Assembly (NCBI GenBank): GCA_964510055.1
Contig: CAZDZY010000038.1
Span: forward strand, 1 to 25,454
DNA: 25,454 nucleotides
Reading direction: 5' to 3'
From: DTFZ01 sp964510055
Lineage (GTDB): Bacteria > Bacillota > Clostridia > Christensenellales > SZUA-584
Below the pieces are notes generated by a model. The model did not search any database. It was not told where the DNA came from and saw only the letters and a list, made by a program, of their open reading frames with translations. Of the stretch, positions 14,145 through 21,128 are shown piece after piece. The first letter of the stretch is position 1, and the number at the start of each line of letters is the position of its first letter. Position numbers and translations under genes: made by a program.

Positions 14145-14333
14145 TTATTCTCTTCTCGTATACGCGATGAGATACCCGGAGGCGATAATGGCGATTATAC
14201 AGAAAGCGTACGTGCATACCTTGTATATATCCATATAGCTTATCCCGGGATTGAATTGAGTCAATATAAACAGCGTAAGTGTTACCAGCGCTAATATTAA
14301 ACATATATGAGGGATCAATTTTTTTATCATCAT
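14145..14333 (-). CDS. Small two-TM membrane protein coupled to glycosidase 3
   Basis: A 62-aa protein, ATG 14333 (or the adjacent ATG 14330). It begins four bases after the stop of glycosidase 3, and its GAGGAG ribosome binding site lies in the last codons of that gene, implying translational coupling. Two hydrophobic helices (IPHICLILALVTLTLFILTQF and VCTYAFCIIAIIASGYLIAY) are joined by a short loop (NPGISYMDIYK). The C-terminus is basic (TRRE). Family not recognised. The position suggests an accessory to the glycosidase, but this is inference. Confidence 0.7.
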   Translation of the reverse strand: MMIKKLIPHICLILALVTLTLFILTQFNPGISYMDIYKVCTYAFCIIAIIASGYLIAYTRRE

Positions 14334-14337
14334 GGCT

Positions 14338-15465
14338 TTACTCCTCACTGTCCGTAATATAGATCATATCGTTAACCTGTCTGTTCCCGCTGGGATCGTT
14401 TATATACTTTCCAAGAAACGCCATTTGTGAGGAATCACCTCCGTCAAGATTGAACGCAACTTTGCATCCCCGGTCATACATAAGCTGGGATAACTCTGTC
14501 ATAGTAAACCCTTTGGAATATGTATTTGGCCTTCTGCCGTCAACGACCACGAAGCAGTAATGGCCTGGTTCATAGTAGCCTATAGCGGTCCTTGGATTCA
14601 GTCCCGATAAACTGGTGTTGAATTTCGTCATCGGCTGCCCGTTACTGTCGAGCAGCATTGGCCCGAATCCCCATACTTGATATGGTGCCTCAGCCTTTAC
14701 CGCATTGAAATCTAAGTCTTTCCCCGGTATAATCTTCATCGTGCCATCGTTGTACATCACGAGAGCGTCGAATTTCGAATCATTCCATCTTTTATAAAAA
14801 ACACCGTTACGGATAACAAGGCCTGGATTATCCCAACAGTTATCGCCGTTTATTCCTATTACACCATTGTTGTTCTTCAGATTGTCGTCGACAAATTCGT
14901 AGCTTCCGGCCTTATTTTTACCGAACGTGGCCTTAAAGTATTTTATATCCGTTATATAAATATCCGCGAAAAAGTAGACTACGCCATTCTCCTCTACCTT
15001 CTCAATGCTTACGCTGACATTATTGCTTTTATATGAAGTCTCAGTCTGCTCAACTTCCCCGCTGGTAAATTTGTCGGCAAATTTATTTCTCCATATAGTC
15101 ATATCGAGCGTAGGCGTAGGCGAAACAGTTTCGGTATCTGACACCGAAGGCGATGGCTCGGTTTCCGTTGGCGAAACCGAAGGCGGAACGCTGACAATAC
15201 TTTGCGATGGTGAAAGCTGTTCGGTTTCCACATCTCCTCCCGCCTCATAATTAGTAACGTAGAAAATCAACAGGATCAGCGCCGCAGCCAGCACATCGAT
15301 AATGATAAGCATCGGTAATGGCGCTTTCCCGCCTCTCGAGCGGCCGCGCCCGCCGCCGCGGGCATTGCCCCTTCCGTAGCCCTGCGAAGGCCTCCTGTTT
15401 TCTCTGAAATAATCGTTTGAGCCGCGCGATCTCCCGCGCGGGTTATCGTCAAAGTAATTGTTCAT
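14338..15465 (-). CDS. Membrane-anchored phosphodiester glycosidase (NAGPA family), paralogue 3
   Basis: A 375-aa type II membrane protein. The N-terminus (1-47) is Arg/Gly/Asn-rich (RGRSRGSNDYF, GGGRGRSRGGK), unlike paralogues 1 and 2. TM helix about 50-71. The spacer (about 85-120) is Ser/Thr/Glu/Pro-rich (SPSQS, SPTETEPSPS) instead of pure Thr-Pro. The catalytic PF09992 domain is well conserved: YITDIKYF, NPRTAIGYYEPGHYCF, VDGRRPNTYSKGF, AFNLDGGDSSQMAF (NLDGG at 339-343). ATG 15465 has only a weak AAGG upstream. It has a different promoter from paralogues 1 and 2 and lacks the TATTGNNCAATA dyad. Diverged N-terminal and linker regions with a constant catalytic domain suggest different localisation or partners. 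Confidence 0.88.
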   Translation of the reverse strand: MNNYFDDNPRGRSRGSNDYFRENRRPSQGYGRGNARGGGRGRSRGGKAPLPMLIIIDVLAAALILLIFYVTNYEAGGDVETEQLSPSQSIVSVPPSVSPTETEPSPSVSDTETVSPTPTLDMTIWRNKFADKFTSGEVEQTETSYKSNNVSVSIEKVEENGVVYFFADIYITDIKYFKATFGKNKAGSYEFVDDNLKNNNGVIGINGDNCWDNPGLVIRNGVFYKRWNDSKFDALVMYNDGTMKIIPGKDLDFNAVKAEAPYQVWGFGPMLLDSNGQPMTKFNTSLSGLNPRTAIGYYEPGHYCFVVVDGRRPNTYSKGFTMTELSQLMYDRGCKVAFNLDGGDSSQMAFLGKYINDPSGNRQVNDMIYITDSEE

Positions 15466-15507
15466 AAACTGTAAACCTTATGCCTTAAAATCTGTTTATT
15501 TTGGGAC

Positions 15508-15535
15508 GCGGCGCAATAAAAAACAAAAACGCCGC
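15508..15535 (-). promoter_or_regulatory. 5'-end leader hairpin, glycosidase 3
   Basis: GCGGCG (15535-15530 on the minus strand) pairs with CGCCGC (15513-15508) around a 16-nt U-rich loop. It begins about five bases from the predicted start point at 15540. Confidence 0.4.
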
Positions 15536-15546
15536 CCAATGTTTAA

Positions 15547-15575
15547 AGTATACATATGAATATGATGTTTGTAAA
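15547..15575 (-). promoter_or_regulatory. Promoter of glycosidase 3
   Basis: TTTACA (15575-15570), 17-bp spacer, TATACT (15552-15547) on the minus strand. Confidence 0.6.
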
Positions 15576-15591
15576 CTGTAAAATTGTTTGA

Positions 15592-16860
15592 TCAAATTAC
15601 CGCCGCGAGCAGCAGCAGCGGCAGGTTATGCATATAGATATCAGCAAACTGGGATATCGGCAGCGGGTTTTTCCCATGCCCTACTTCTATGGTATAGCCC
15701 GGCCTGCGGAAATCCTGAATGAACCAATCTTTAAAGCCCGCGTATGATGTTATACCCGTAGCCTGTTCGAGCGTATACCCGCTAACAGCCGCAAGCTGAT
15801 CGGCTATCGTAAGAGATTCGGGTGGCTGCAACCCTAAGAAATCCCAGTATATGACTTCTCCCTGGCTGTGATACGCAAGCACGAGCCGGAAATCATGGCT
15901 GCGCGTAAAGTCGGCCAGAGCTCTGCTCTCCGGCTCCGATTCGGGATAAAGTCCGGGGTACCTCGTAGGCCCGGGGCCGGTTATTCCCATTTCCATCGCC
16001 GCCTGCCTTGAGAGCTCCCACGCGGCGTTAAAATTATGGTTTAAGTCCACACCGTTGTTATTGGCTTCCCAGTCTTTCGAAAAATCTGCGCTGCCTTTGT
16101 TCCACGCTATAAGGTCGTAGTAATTCGGATTATCGGGCCTAAGCCCGTTTATTACGAGATCGACTCCGTCCGGGTTGACCATGGGCGCTATGTATATACT
16201 GCCCGCGTTCCATATGTCTGCCGCGTCGTATCCCCCTATCGTCGTGCCTGTTGATACGGCAAAAAGCATGTCTTCCGCGAATTTCATAAGCACCGGGGCC
16301 GTAACCCATTCGAGCGAATGTATGGCAGCGTTATAGAACACCTGATTCGGCCCGCTGCCTATGCGCAGGTAATAAAGTTCCCTGCCGAGAACGCTGTGAC
16401 CGATAATTCCTGTTTCCACAAACGGGTAGCGCGCCATGAGGCCCTCTATATCATTTTGAAGGGCTTCATGCGTATAGCTGATATTCGTGTCAACTACCGG
16501 AAATCCGAAGGGAACGATCACTGTTTGCCCTATTTGCAGATTCAGAGGGTCTATTCCCGGATTTGCCGCCGTAACGAGCCCCGCCTGCGTTCCGTATCTT
16601 TTGGCTATCTGATAAAAATTATCGCCCGGTTTTATTATGTATTCATCGTACCCTAGAAGGTATTTTCGCATCACCGCGTATGTAAGCTGCCCGATGATGC
16701 CGTCTGGCTTAAGCCCGTGCCTTTGCTGAAATCCTGTTACGGCGTGCCGCATGCCGATCCCGAAGTCTCCGTCTACAGCTACATTGAACCCTAATTTACG
16801 CAGCGTTGCCTGTATCTCCATAACGTCGGAACCGCTCATACCTGTGCGCAGTACTCTCAT
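15592..16860 (-). CDS. LysM/PG-binding M14 peptidase (gamma-D-glutamyl-L-diamino acid endopeptidase type)
   Basis: A 422-aa protein. Peptidoglycan_binding_1 repeat about 4-67 (MEIQATLRKLGF...DGIIGQLTY). LysM about 75-118 (YIIKPGDNFYQIAKRYGT...LQIGQTVIVP). Peptidase M14 about 125-420 with zinc ligands H181-x2-E184 (HSLEW) and H331 (AYHSQGE), GVDLNHNF (270-277) and catalytic Glu392 (YTIEVGHG). This layout matches Bacillus YqgT/ENP1-type enzymes, which cut the gamma-D-Glu-diaminopimelate bond of wall peptides. ATG 16860 follows GGAGG on the coding strand, so the 12 upstream in-frame codons are excluded. No signal peptide is visible, as in spore or mother-cell forms of this family. NHNF replaces the NRNF of carboxypeptidases, in keeping with endopeptidase action. 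Confidence 0.9.
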   Translation of the reverse strand: MRVLRTGMSGSDVMEIQATLRKLGFNVAVDGDFGIGMRHAVTGFQQRHGLKPDGIIGQLTYAVMRKYLLGYDEYIIKPGDNFYQIAKRYGTQAGLVTAANPGIDPLNLQIGQTVIVPFGFPVVDTNISYTHEALQNDIEGLMARYPFVETGIIGHSVLGRELYYLRIGSGPNQVFYNAAIHSLEWVTAPVLMKFAEDMLFAVSTGTTIGGYDAADIWNAGSIYIAPMVNPDGVDLVINGLRPDNPNYYDLIAWNKGSADFSKDWEANNNGVDLNHNFNAAWELSRQAAMEMGITGPGPTRYPGLYPESEPESRALADFTRSHDFRLVLAYHSQGEVIYWDFLGLQPPESLTIADQLAAVSGYTLEQATGITSYAGFKDWFIQDFRRPGYTIEVGHGKNPLPISQFADIYMHNLPLLLLAAVI

Positions 16861-16896
16861 ATACGACCTCCGTAAACGAAAAAATAAAACCCGCAA

Positions 16897-16925
16897 TCAT
16901 AATATTCACGCTGCGTGAGTTATGA
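16897..16925. promoter_or_regulatory. Bipartite dyad upstream of the M14 gene
   Basis: TCACGC-T-GCGTGA (16906-16918), flanked by the further complementary arms TCATAA (16897-16902) and TTATGA (16920-16925), 46-65 bp before the ATG. A regulator site or a leader hairpin; no clear -35/-10 was found. Confidence 0.4.
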
Positions 16926-17030
16926 TCATTCACTCCTGATAATTGACCTGTATAAATTATTTTGGCACTGGCGGCGCCGCAGCATTTTTATACCGAGGCC
17001 GGGGCGCGTACTCCCCGGTATTATCACTTT

Positions 17031-17055
17031 TAATAAAGCGGCCCCTGGCCGCTTT
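17031..17055 (-). terminator. Terminator of the second DUF1540 gene
   Basis: AAAGCGGCC (17035-17043) / GGCCGCTTT (17047-17055) with loop CCT, nine bp past the stop. On the minus strand it continues ATTAAAAG, so the T tract is only TTTATT. Confidence 0.7.
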
Positions 17056-17064
17056 ACATATGTG

Positions 17065-17208
17065 TTATTTGTTTTTGAACGTTTCGCAGCACGTCCCGTC
17101 GCTTGTTTGCGCGTGTCCGTCTCCCATCGCGCCTACCTCAAGGCCGAAGGCGTGGCACAGATGATCTTCATTGTATTTACAGTTTTCCACGCTGCATTTT
17201 ACCTGCAT
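17065..17208 (-). CDS. DUF1540 domain protein, second copy
   Basis: A 47-aa gene easily missed because of its size. On the minus strand ATG 17208 reads MQVKCSVENCKYNEDHLCHA..., and the protein ends SDGTCCETFKNK with a TAA at 17067-17065. Cys5, Cys10, Cys18 and Cys40/41 reproduce the DUF1540 spacing (V-K-C-x4-C...L-C-x-A...C-x-T-F). TTGGGAG lies eight bases before the ATG. It is shorter than the copy at 2732-2902, lacks its N-terminal extension, and ends with a C-C pair. A strong GC hairpin terminates it. TTGACC at 17311-17316 on the coding strand may belong to its promoter. Function unknown. Confidence 0.85.
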   Translation of the reverse strand: MQVKCSVENCKYNEDHLCHAFGLEVGAMGDGHAQTSDGTCCETFKNK

Positions 17209-17365
17209 CCTCGGAGCTCCCAATATAAATCACCAACCTTTCTAATGCTATTTTTCCCCGACTACTTTAAATTACCCATAATTAAACCTGGTCAAAAAGT
17301 TGTTTACGAATACGGCTTATATGTTAATATGGGCTTTATGTATATACTTCACCAAAGGCAGCGTT

Positions 17366-18459
17366 ATGGAATCGAACGAAAATAAAAAGAATTCAAAACT
17401 TATATCCTTCCTTGCGTATCCGCGGCAGGCGCTCATCGGTTCGTTTGCAGGCGACCGGGAATTCAGCCTTATGCTTGCGGCCGCTTTTGTTGCGGGAATA
17501 GCCAGCGGCATCAACACATCGATATTCAGCAACTTTTTAAACGATGTATACCATCTTTCCGAAGTGCAGCGCGGTATTGTGGAGTTTCCGCGCGAGCTGC
17601 CGGGGGCGCTTATGATATTGATATTTGCGGCGCTCTCATTTTTGGGAAGCACGTGCCTCGCGGCGCTCAGCATGGCGCTCGCTTCGCTCGGCATGCTCGG
17701 CCTCGGCTTTTTCTCCCCCGGGTTTTCGGTAATGCTCGCCTGGATGGTCGTTCTGAACCTCGGAACGCACATATTCATGCCGCTTGTTCCCGGCATAGGT
17801 ATGGAGCTTTCGCAAAGGGAGAATTACGGTATAAGGCTCGCGAGGATAAATGCCTATAGCCTTGCCGCGACTATAATTGGATACTTCATTGTCTGGCTTG
17901 GTTTTGAATACCTCGTTATGTCGTATGCCGCTGCTTTTACAGCCGCGGCGATATTCTATTTTGCGGCGGCAGTGCTGCTCACAAATATGAGGCCTATGCA
18001 AATACAGCGGCGGCGTTTTATTGTCAGAAAGAAATATATGCTTTTCTATGCTTTGAGCGTCGTTAACGGCGCGAGAAAGCAGATTTTCCTTACGTTCGCC
18101 CCATGGGTACTTATAAGCATATACGGCGTCGATGCTCCCACGTTCGCGTTATACGGCTTTATAGTAGCAGCGGTGAGCATAGGCACAAGGACTATAGTGG
18201 GCCGGGCAATAGACACTCTTGGGGAGAGATTCGTGCTTTCCGTGGAGGCAGTACATATGTAAAAAAGATATCCGGCGACCCGTCGGAAGTCCTTCCCACT
18301 CTGTCTTTCGGCATGAGCCTCGACCATGTCGTTTCTATGACGATACCGATATTCGGCGGCCTTCTGTGGGCTGCCTTAGGCTATCAGATAGTATTTGTCT
18401 GCGCTTCTCTTATAGCCGTCATCAATCTCATACTCTCACTGCGCATAAGAACAGAATAA
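17366..18459 (+). pseudogene. MFS transporter, internally deleted and frameshifted
   Basis: ATG 17366 (AAAGG seven bases upstream) opens 298 residues with about eight TM helices, ending abruptly at TAA 18260-18262 after GRAIDTLGERFVLSVEAVHM. Another frame continues from about 18249 with TYVKKISGDPSEVLPTLSFG, then HVVSMTIPIFGGLLWAALGY and two helices to a stop at 18457-18459. In intact 12-TM members of this MFS group, I recall roughly 45-50 residues (two helices) between the VEA-like helix and the ATYxKKI-like block. So about 140 bp plus a frame change are missing at about 18249-18255. The remaining sequence is undecayed, which suggests a recent loss or an assembly error. An alternative is a functional truncated protein, which I consider unlikely. 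Confidence 0.75.
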
Positions 18460-18503
18460 TCACCTGAAAAAAGTATTAAAAATGCTTGAAACATCTATTG
18501 ACG

Positions 18504-18525
18504 GCGTAACAGTGTTATGTTACGC
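18504..18525. promoter_or_regulatory. Operator-like dyad just before the YhbD-type gene
   Basis: GCGTAAC (18504-18510) / GTTACGC (18519-18525), 8-bp centre, right after TTGACG (18498-18503) and ending eight bases before AGGAGG. The gene product has a MerR-like helix-turn-helix, so autoregulation is conceivable. No -10 fits well. Confidence 0.4.
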
Positions 18526-18544
18526 TGTTATAAAGGAGGCGGAA

Positions 18545-19171
18545 ATGATGGAAGAAGAACTCATATCGAAAAAAGAGCTTCTGGAGCTGACAAACATTTC
18601 GTACGGGCAGCTTTACAGATGGAAACGCAAAGGCCTTATACCCGAAGAGTGGTTCATCCGCAAATCCACGTTTACCGGGCAGGAAACGTTTTTCCCAAAA
18701 TACAAAGTGCTGCCGAGGATAGATAAGATACTGAGCATGAAAGAAGACGTGTCGCTCGACGACTTAGCCGATGTGTTCTCCCCCGCCGAAGGCGACGTGC
18801 GTTTAAGCGCCGAAGAAGCGGAAGCGCACGGTATAGCTTCAGCCGATGTTTTAAAGCTGTATCTCGAATTCAGGGGCGGCGCTGAGCCGCTCGATTTCAG
18901 CGACCTTTTGTCGGCATATCTGCTCGGCAGAAACTTATCATCAGGAGACTTGAGCCTCGACGAAGGAAGGCTTTTGCTCGAGGTGCTTCGGGAAGAGATG
19001 GTAAGGTTCGGCGGAAAACCGGCAGAAATAGTCATGACAAGAAAACTCGGGGTGTTCAGCTGCTTCGCGGCAACGCCGCCCTGCGAAGTCTGCTTCGACA
19101 AAGGCGTAAAGCTCGTCGGCAAGATAAGCGTACCGGCGGCGACGGAAGAATTAAAATTAAAATTAGTTTAG
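18545..19171 (+). CDS. YhbD-family (DUF4004) MerR-like HTH protein
   Basis: A 208-aa protein, ATG 18545 (or 18548) behind AAAGGAGG; the longer frame from 18482 would swallow this site. The N-terminal MerR-like winged helix ISKKELLELTNISYGQLYRWKRKGLIPEEWFI, with KSTFTGQETFFPKYKVLPRIDKIL, is the hallmark of DUF4004/YhbD. The C-terminal half is acidic/helical without a recognised domain. In Bacillus subtilis yhbD precedes the bactofilin genes yhbE and yhbF. The same order appears here, with the bactofilin 11 bp downstream, so the pair is an operon. It probably regulates or partners the bactofilin. Confidence 0.82.
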   Translation: MMEEELISKKELLELTNISYGQLYRWKRKGLIPEEWFIRKSTFTGQETFFPKYKVLPRIDKILSMKEDVSLDDLADVFSPAEGDVRLSAEEAEAHGIASADVLKLYLEFRGGAEPLDFSDLLSAYLLGRNLSSGDLSLDEGRLLLEVLREEMVRFGGKPAEIVMTRKLGVFSCFAATPPCEVCFDKGVKLVGKISVPAATEELKLKLV

Positions 19172-19182
19172 GAGGATCAAAA

Positions 19183-19917
19183 ATGAGCGATTATACACAG
19201 AGGCCCGACCTTAAGATCAACGGGTCGGGAACAGCTTCGGGCGGAGCATACAATTTAGTCAGGATAAACGGATCAGGGAAGATAATGGGTGATATCGAAT
19301 GCTGTGATCTCATTATCAACGGCTCGGGAGAAATAAATGGCAAGATAAGCAGCGAGGGCGTTAAGGTAAACGGATCGGGACGTCTTACGGGCGACGTAAA
19401 ATCGGGCGAAGTAAAGGTGAGCGGCAGCGCCGGCTTCGGCAGCGGTATTTCCTGCGAAACATTCAAAGTTTTAGGCTCGGCCGACATAAAAGGCAGCGTT
19501 GAAGCCCATATCGTCGATATAGACGGCTCAATGAAGGCTGAGGGAAACTGCAGCGCCGAGGGTTTCTCCTCTAACGGAGCGTTCGATATAGGCGGGCTGC
19601 TCAATGCCGAAAATATCGATATACGTCTTTACTGGCATAAGAGCCGCGCAAAGGAGATCGGAGGCAAAAAGATATCGGCGGCGCTGGGAAAAACCGGGCT
19701 CGGTGTTATAAAGGCTATATTCCCGTCGATCAACTTCCCGCAGCTTGAGGCCGACCTTATCGAGGGGGACGATATAAACCTCGAAAATACTACCGCGAAA
19801 GCAGTGCGCGGCAATAATGTCGTGATCGGCAGCGGCTGCGATATCGGCCTCGTAGAGTACAAGGGGTCTTACCGCAAAAACATGGGTGCGAGAGTGGCGG
19901 AAGAAAAAAAGATCTGA
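19183..19917 (+). CDS. Bactofilin-like polymer-forming cytoskeletal protein
   Basis: A 244-aa protein made of short beta-helix turns with repeated I/V-N-G-S-G motifs (KINGSGTASG, RINGSGKIMGD, IINGSGEINGK, KVNGSGRLTGD, KVSGSAGFG, KVLGSADIKG), then a more variable half (EIGGKKISA, VRGNNVVIGSGCDIGLVEYKGS). The fold matches the polymer-forming cytoskeletal (bactofilin, PF04519) family and resembles a tandem version of B. subtilis YhbE/YhbF, which are linked to motility there. No membrane segment or signal peptide. AGGAGG precedes ATG 19183, 11 bp after the YhbD-type gene. It likely forms cytosolic or membrane-associated filaments that organise shape or envelope machinery. Confidence 0.85.
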   Translation: MSDYTQRPDLKINGSGTASGGAYNLVRINGSGKIMGDIECCDLIINGSGEINGKISSEGVKVNGSGRLTGDVKSGEVKVSGSAGFGSGISCETFKVLGSADIKGSVEAHIVDIDGSMKAEGNCSAEGFSSNGAFDIGGLLNAENIDIRLYWHKSRAKEIGGKKISAALGKTGLGVIKAIFPSINFPQLEADLIEGDDINLENTTAKAVRGNNVVIGSGCDIGLVEYKGSYRKNMGARVAEEKKI

Positions 19918-19945
19918 TTACTGTAACAAAGTTTCCTTTTTCAGG

Positions 19946-19975
19946 TTGACGCACGTTTGTTAGCATTGTTATAAT
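19946..19975 (+). promoter_or_regulatory. Promoter of the DUF368 gene
   Basis: TTGACG (19946-19951), 18-bp spacer, TATAAT (19970-19975), 36 bp before ATG 20012. Confidence 0.7.
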
Positions 19976-20011
19976 GGTCATACGTGCATATTTTTTATTA
20001 AGGAATAATAG

Positions 20012-20992
20012 ATGGAAGAAAAAAAGAAAAACCTGACATCAGGCGAAGGCAACGGGCCCTCTCTCTCACGCGTATCCGTTTTTAAATGGATACTCCGTGT
20101 TATTCAGGGAGCAATAATCGGCGCAGGCGCAATACTTCCGGGCATAAGCGGGGGTGTGCTGTGCGTCGTATTCGGGATATATCAGCCTATGATGGCGCTG
20201 CTTGCGCACCCCTTACGTACGTTCAGGAAATATGCGGGGCTTCTCCTGCCTGTTTTGATTGGATGGGCTTTGGGGTTTTTACTTATAGCAAAACTTTTGG
20301 CTCTAATGTTCAGCGACCCTTCGTCATCCAACCCTGCGACATGGCTGTTTGTCGGGCTCATCGCCGGCATGATGCCGCAGTTGTACAGGGAGGCCGGAAA
20401 GCAGGGGCGTACAAAAAAATCATGGATATCTCTTATTGTCAGCACGGTTTTGGTACTTACACTGCTGGCGATACTGCATTTCGGAACAAGTATTACGATA
20501 CAGCCGAACCTCTGGTGGTTCTTCGTCTGCGGCTTGCTCTGGGGCGTAAGTCTGGTTGTTCCCGGACTGAGTTCTTCGTCTCTGCTCCTCTTTTTAGGGC
20601 TGTATCAGCCTATGAATGCAGGTATTGCAGCATTAACCACAGGGATGTGGGGTCAGGCTTTAGAAGTCATAGTACCTATGTTGATCGGTATATTTATATT
20701 TATATTTGTATCTGCCCGCGCTGTCAACTATATGTTCGATAAGCATTATTCTTCCTCGTTCCACGCTGTGCTCGGGTTCGTTATAGCATCGACTATAGCG
20801 GTTCTTTTTCCCGCCACGGGTAAAATGGGGCCCGATGGAGAAATCCAGGGTATGGTGTATACCGGGGATCTGACTACGATATTTATCTGGGTGCTCTGTT
20901 TCGCCGCGGGATTCGTTATCGCCTGGCTCATGGACAGGCTGAGCCGGAAAGTACAGCGCCCTGAGCTTGAAGAGGAAAAATCGGAAGCATAG
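20012..20992 (+). CDS. popT: DUF368 family polyprenyl-phosphate transporter (PopT-like)
   Basis: A 326-aa integral membrane protein with about eight to ten TM helices and two inverted-type signature loops: GAILPGISGGVLCVVFGIYQPM (about 39-60) and SLVVPGLSSSSLLLFLGLYQPM. These are the duplicated P-G-x-S-x-x motifs of DUF368 (PF04018). DUF368 proteins have been shown to recycle undecaprenyl phosphate across the membrane, as PopT alongside the DedA-type UptA. A role in carrier recycling for wall and glycan synthesis is therefore likely. The charged N-terminus (MEEKKKNLTSGEG) is cytosolic. AAGGA precedes ATG 20012. A strong promoter and terminator frame it as a single-gene unit. Confidence 0.88.
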   Translation: MEEKKKNLTSGEGNGPSLSRVSVFKWILRVIQGAIIGAGAILPGISGGVLCVVFGIYQPMMALLAHPLRTFRKYAGLLLPVLIGWALGFLLIAKLLALMFSDPSSSNPATWLFVGLIAGMMPQLYREAGKQGRTKKSWISLIVSTVLVLTLLAILHFGTSITIQPNLWWFFVCGLLWGVSLVVPGLSSSSLLLFLGLYQPMNAGIAALTTGMWGQALEVIVPMLIGIFIFIFVSARAVNYMFDKHYSSSFHAVLGFVIASTIAVLFPATGKMGPDGEIQGMVYTGDLTTIFIWVLCFAAGFVIAWLMDRLSRKVQRPELEEEKSEA

Positions 20993-21008
20993 AAATTTTA
21001 TCCAGCCT

Positions 21009-21033
21009 GCCTCCCGTTTTCGGGAGGCTTTTT
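21009..21033 (+). terminator. Terminator of the DUF368 gene
   Basis: GCCTCCCG-TTTT-CGGGAGGC followed by TTTTT. Confidence 0.92.
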
Positions 21034-21058
21034 ATCTTTTGAAATTATTTTTCATTTT

Positions 21059-21082
21059 TATATTGACTCAAGAGTCAATATA
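21059..21082. promoter_or_regulatory. TetR-type operator 1
   Basis: Perfect inverted repeat: 11-bp arms TATATTGACTC / GAGTCAATATA around AA. The core is TTGACT-N4-AGTCAA. Confidence 0.8.
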
Positions 21083-21091
21083 TGATATCCT
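21063..21091 (+). promoter_or_regulatory. Promoter of the tetR-flavoprotein operon
   Basis: TTGACT (21063-21068, inside operator 1), 17-bp spacer, TATCCT (21086-21091). The -10 lies between the two operators, so binding would block RNA polymerase. Confidence 0.55.
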
Positions 21092-21095
21092 TTGA

Positions 21096-21111
21096 TTGAC
21101 TCGTTAGTCAA
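21096..21111. promoter_or_regulatory. TetR-type operator 2
   Basis: TTGACT-CGTT-AGTCAA, the same core as operator 1, 33 bp apart, ending just before the AAAGGAGG of the regulator gene. Confidence 0.75.
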
Positions 21112-21128
21112 CTAAAGGAGGAAGTAAA

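Noticed and set aside
16915..17385. 156-aa plus-strand open frame upstream of the MFS pseudogene
   Set aside because: It overlaps the better supported DUF1540 gene on the other strand and its terminator, and has no family features.
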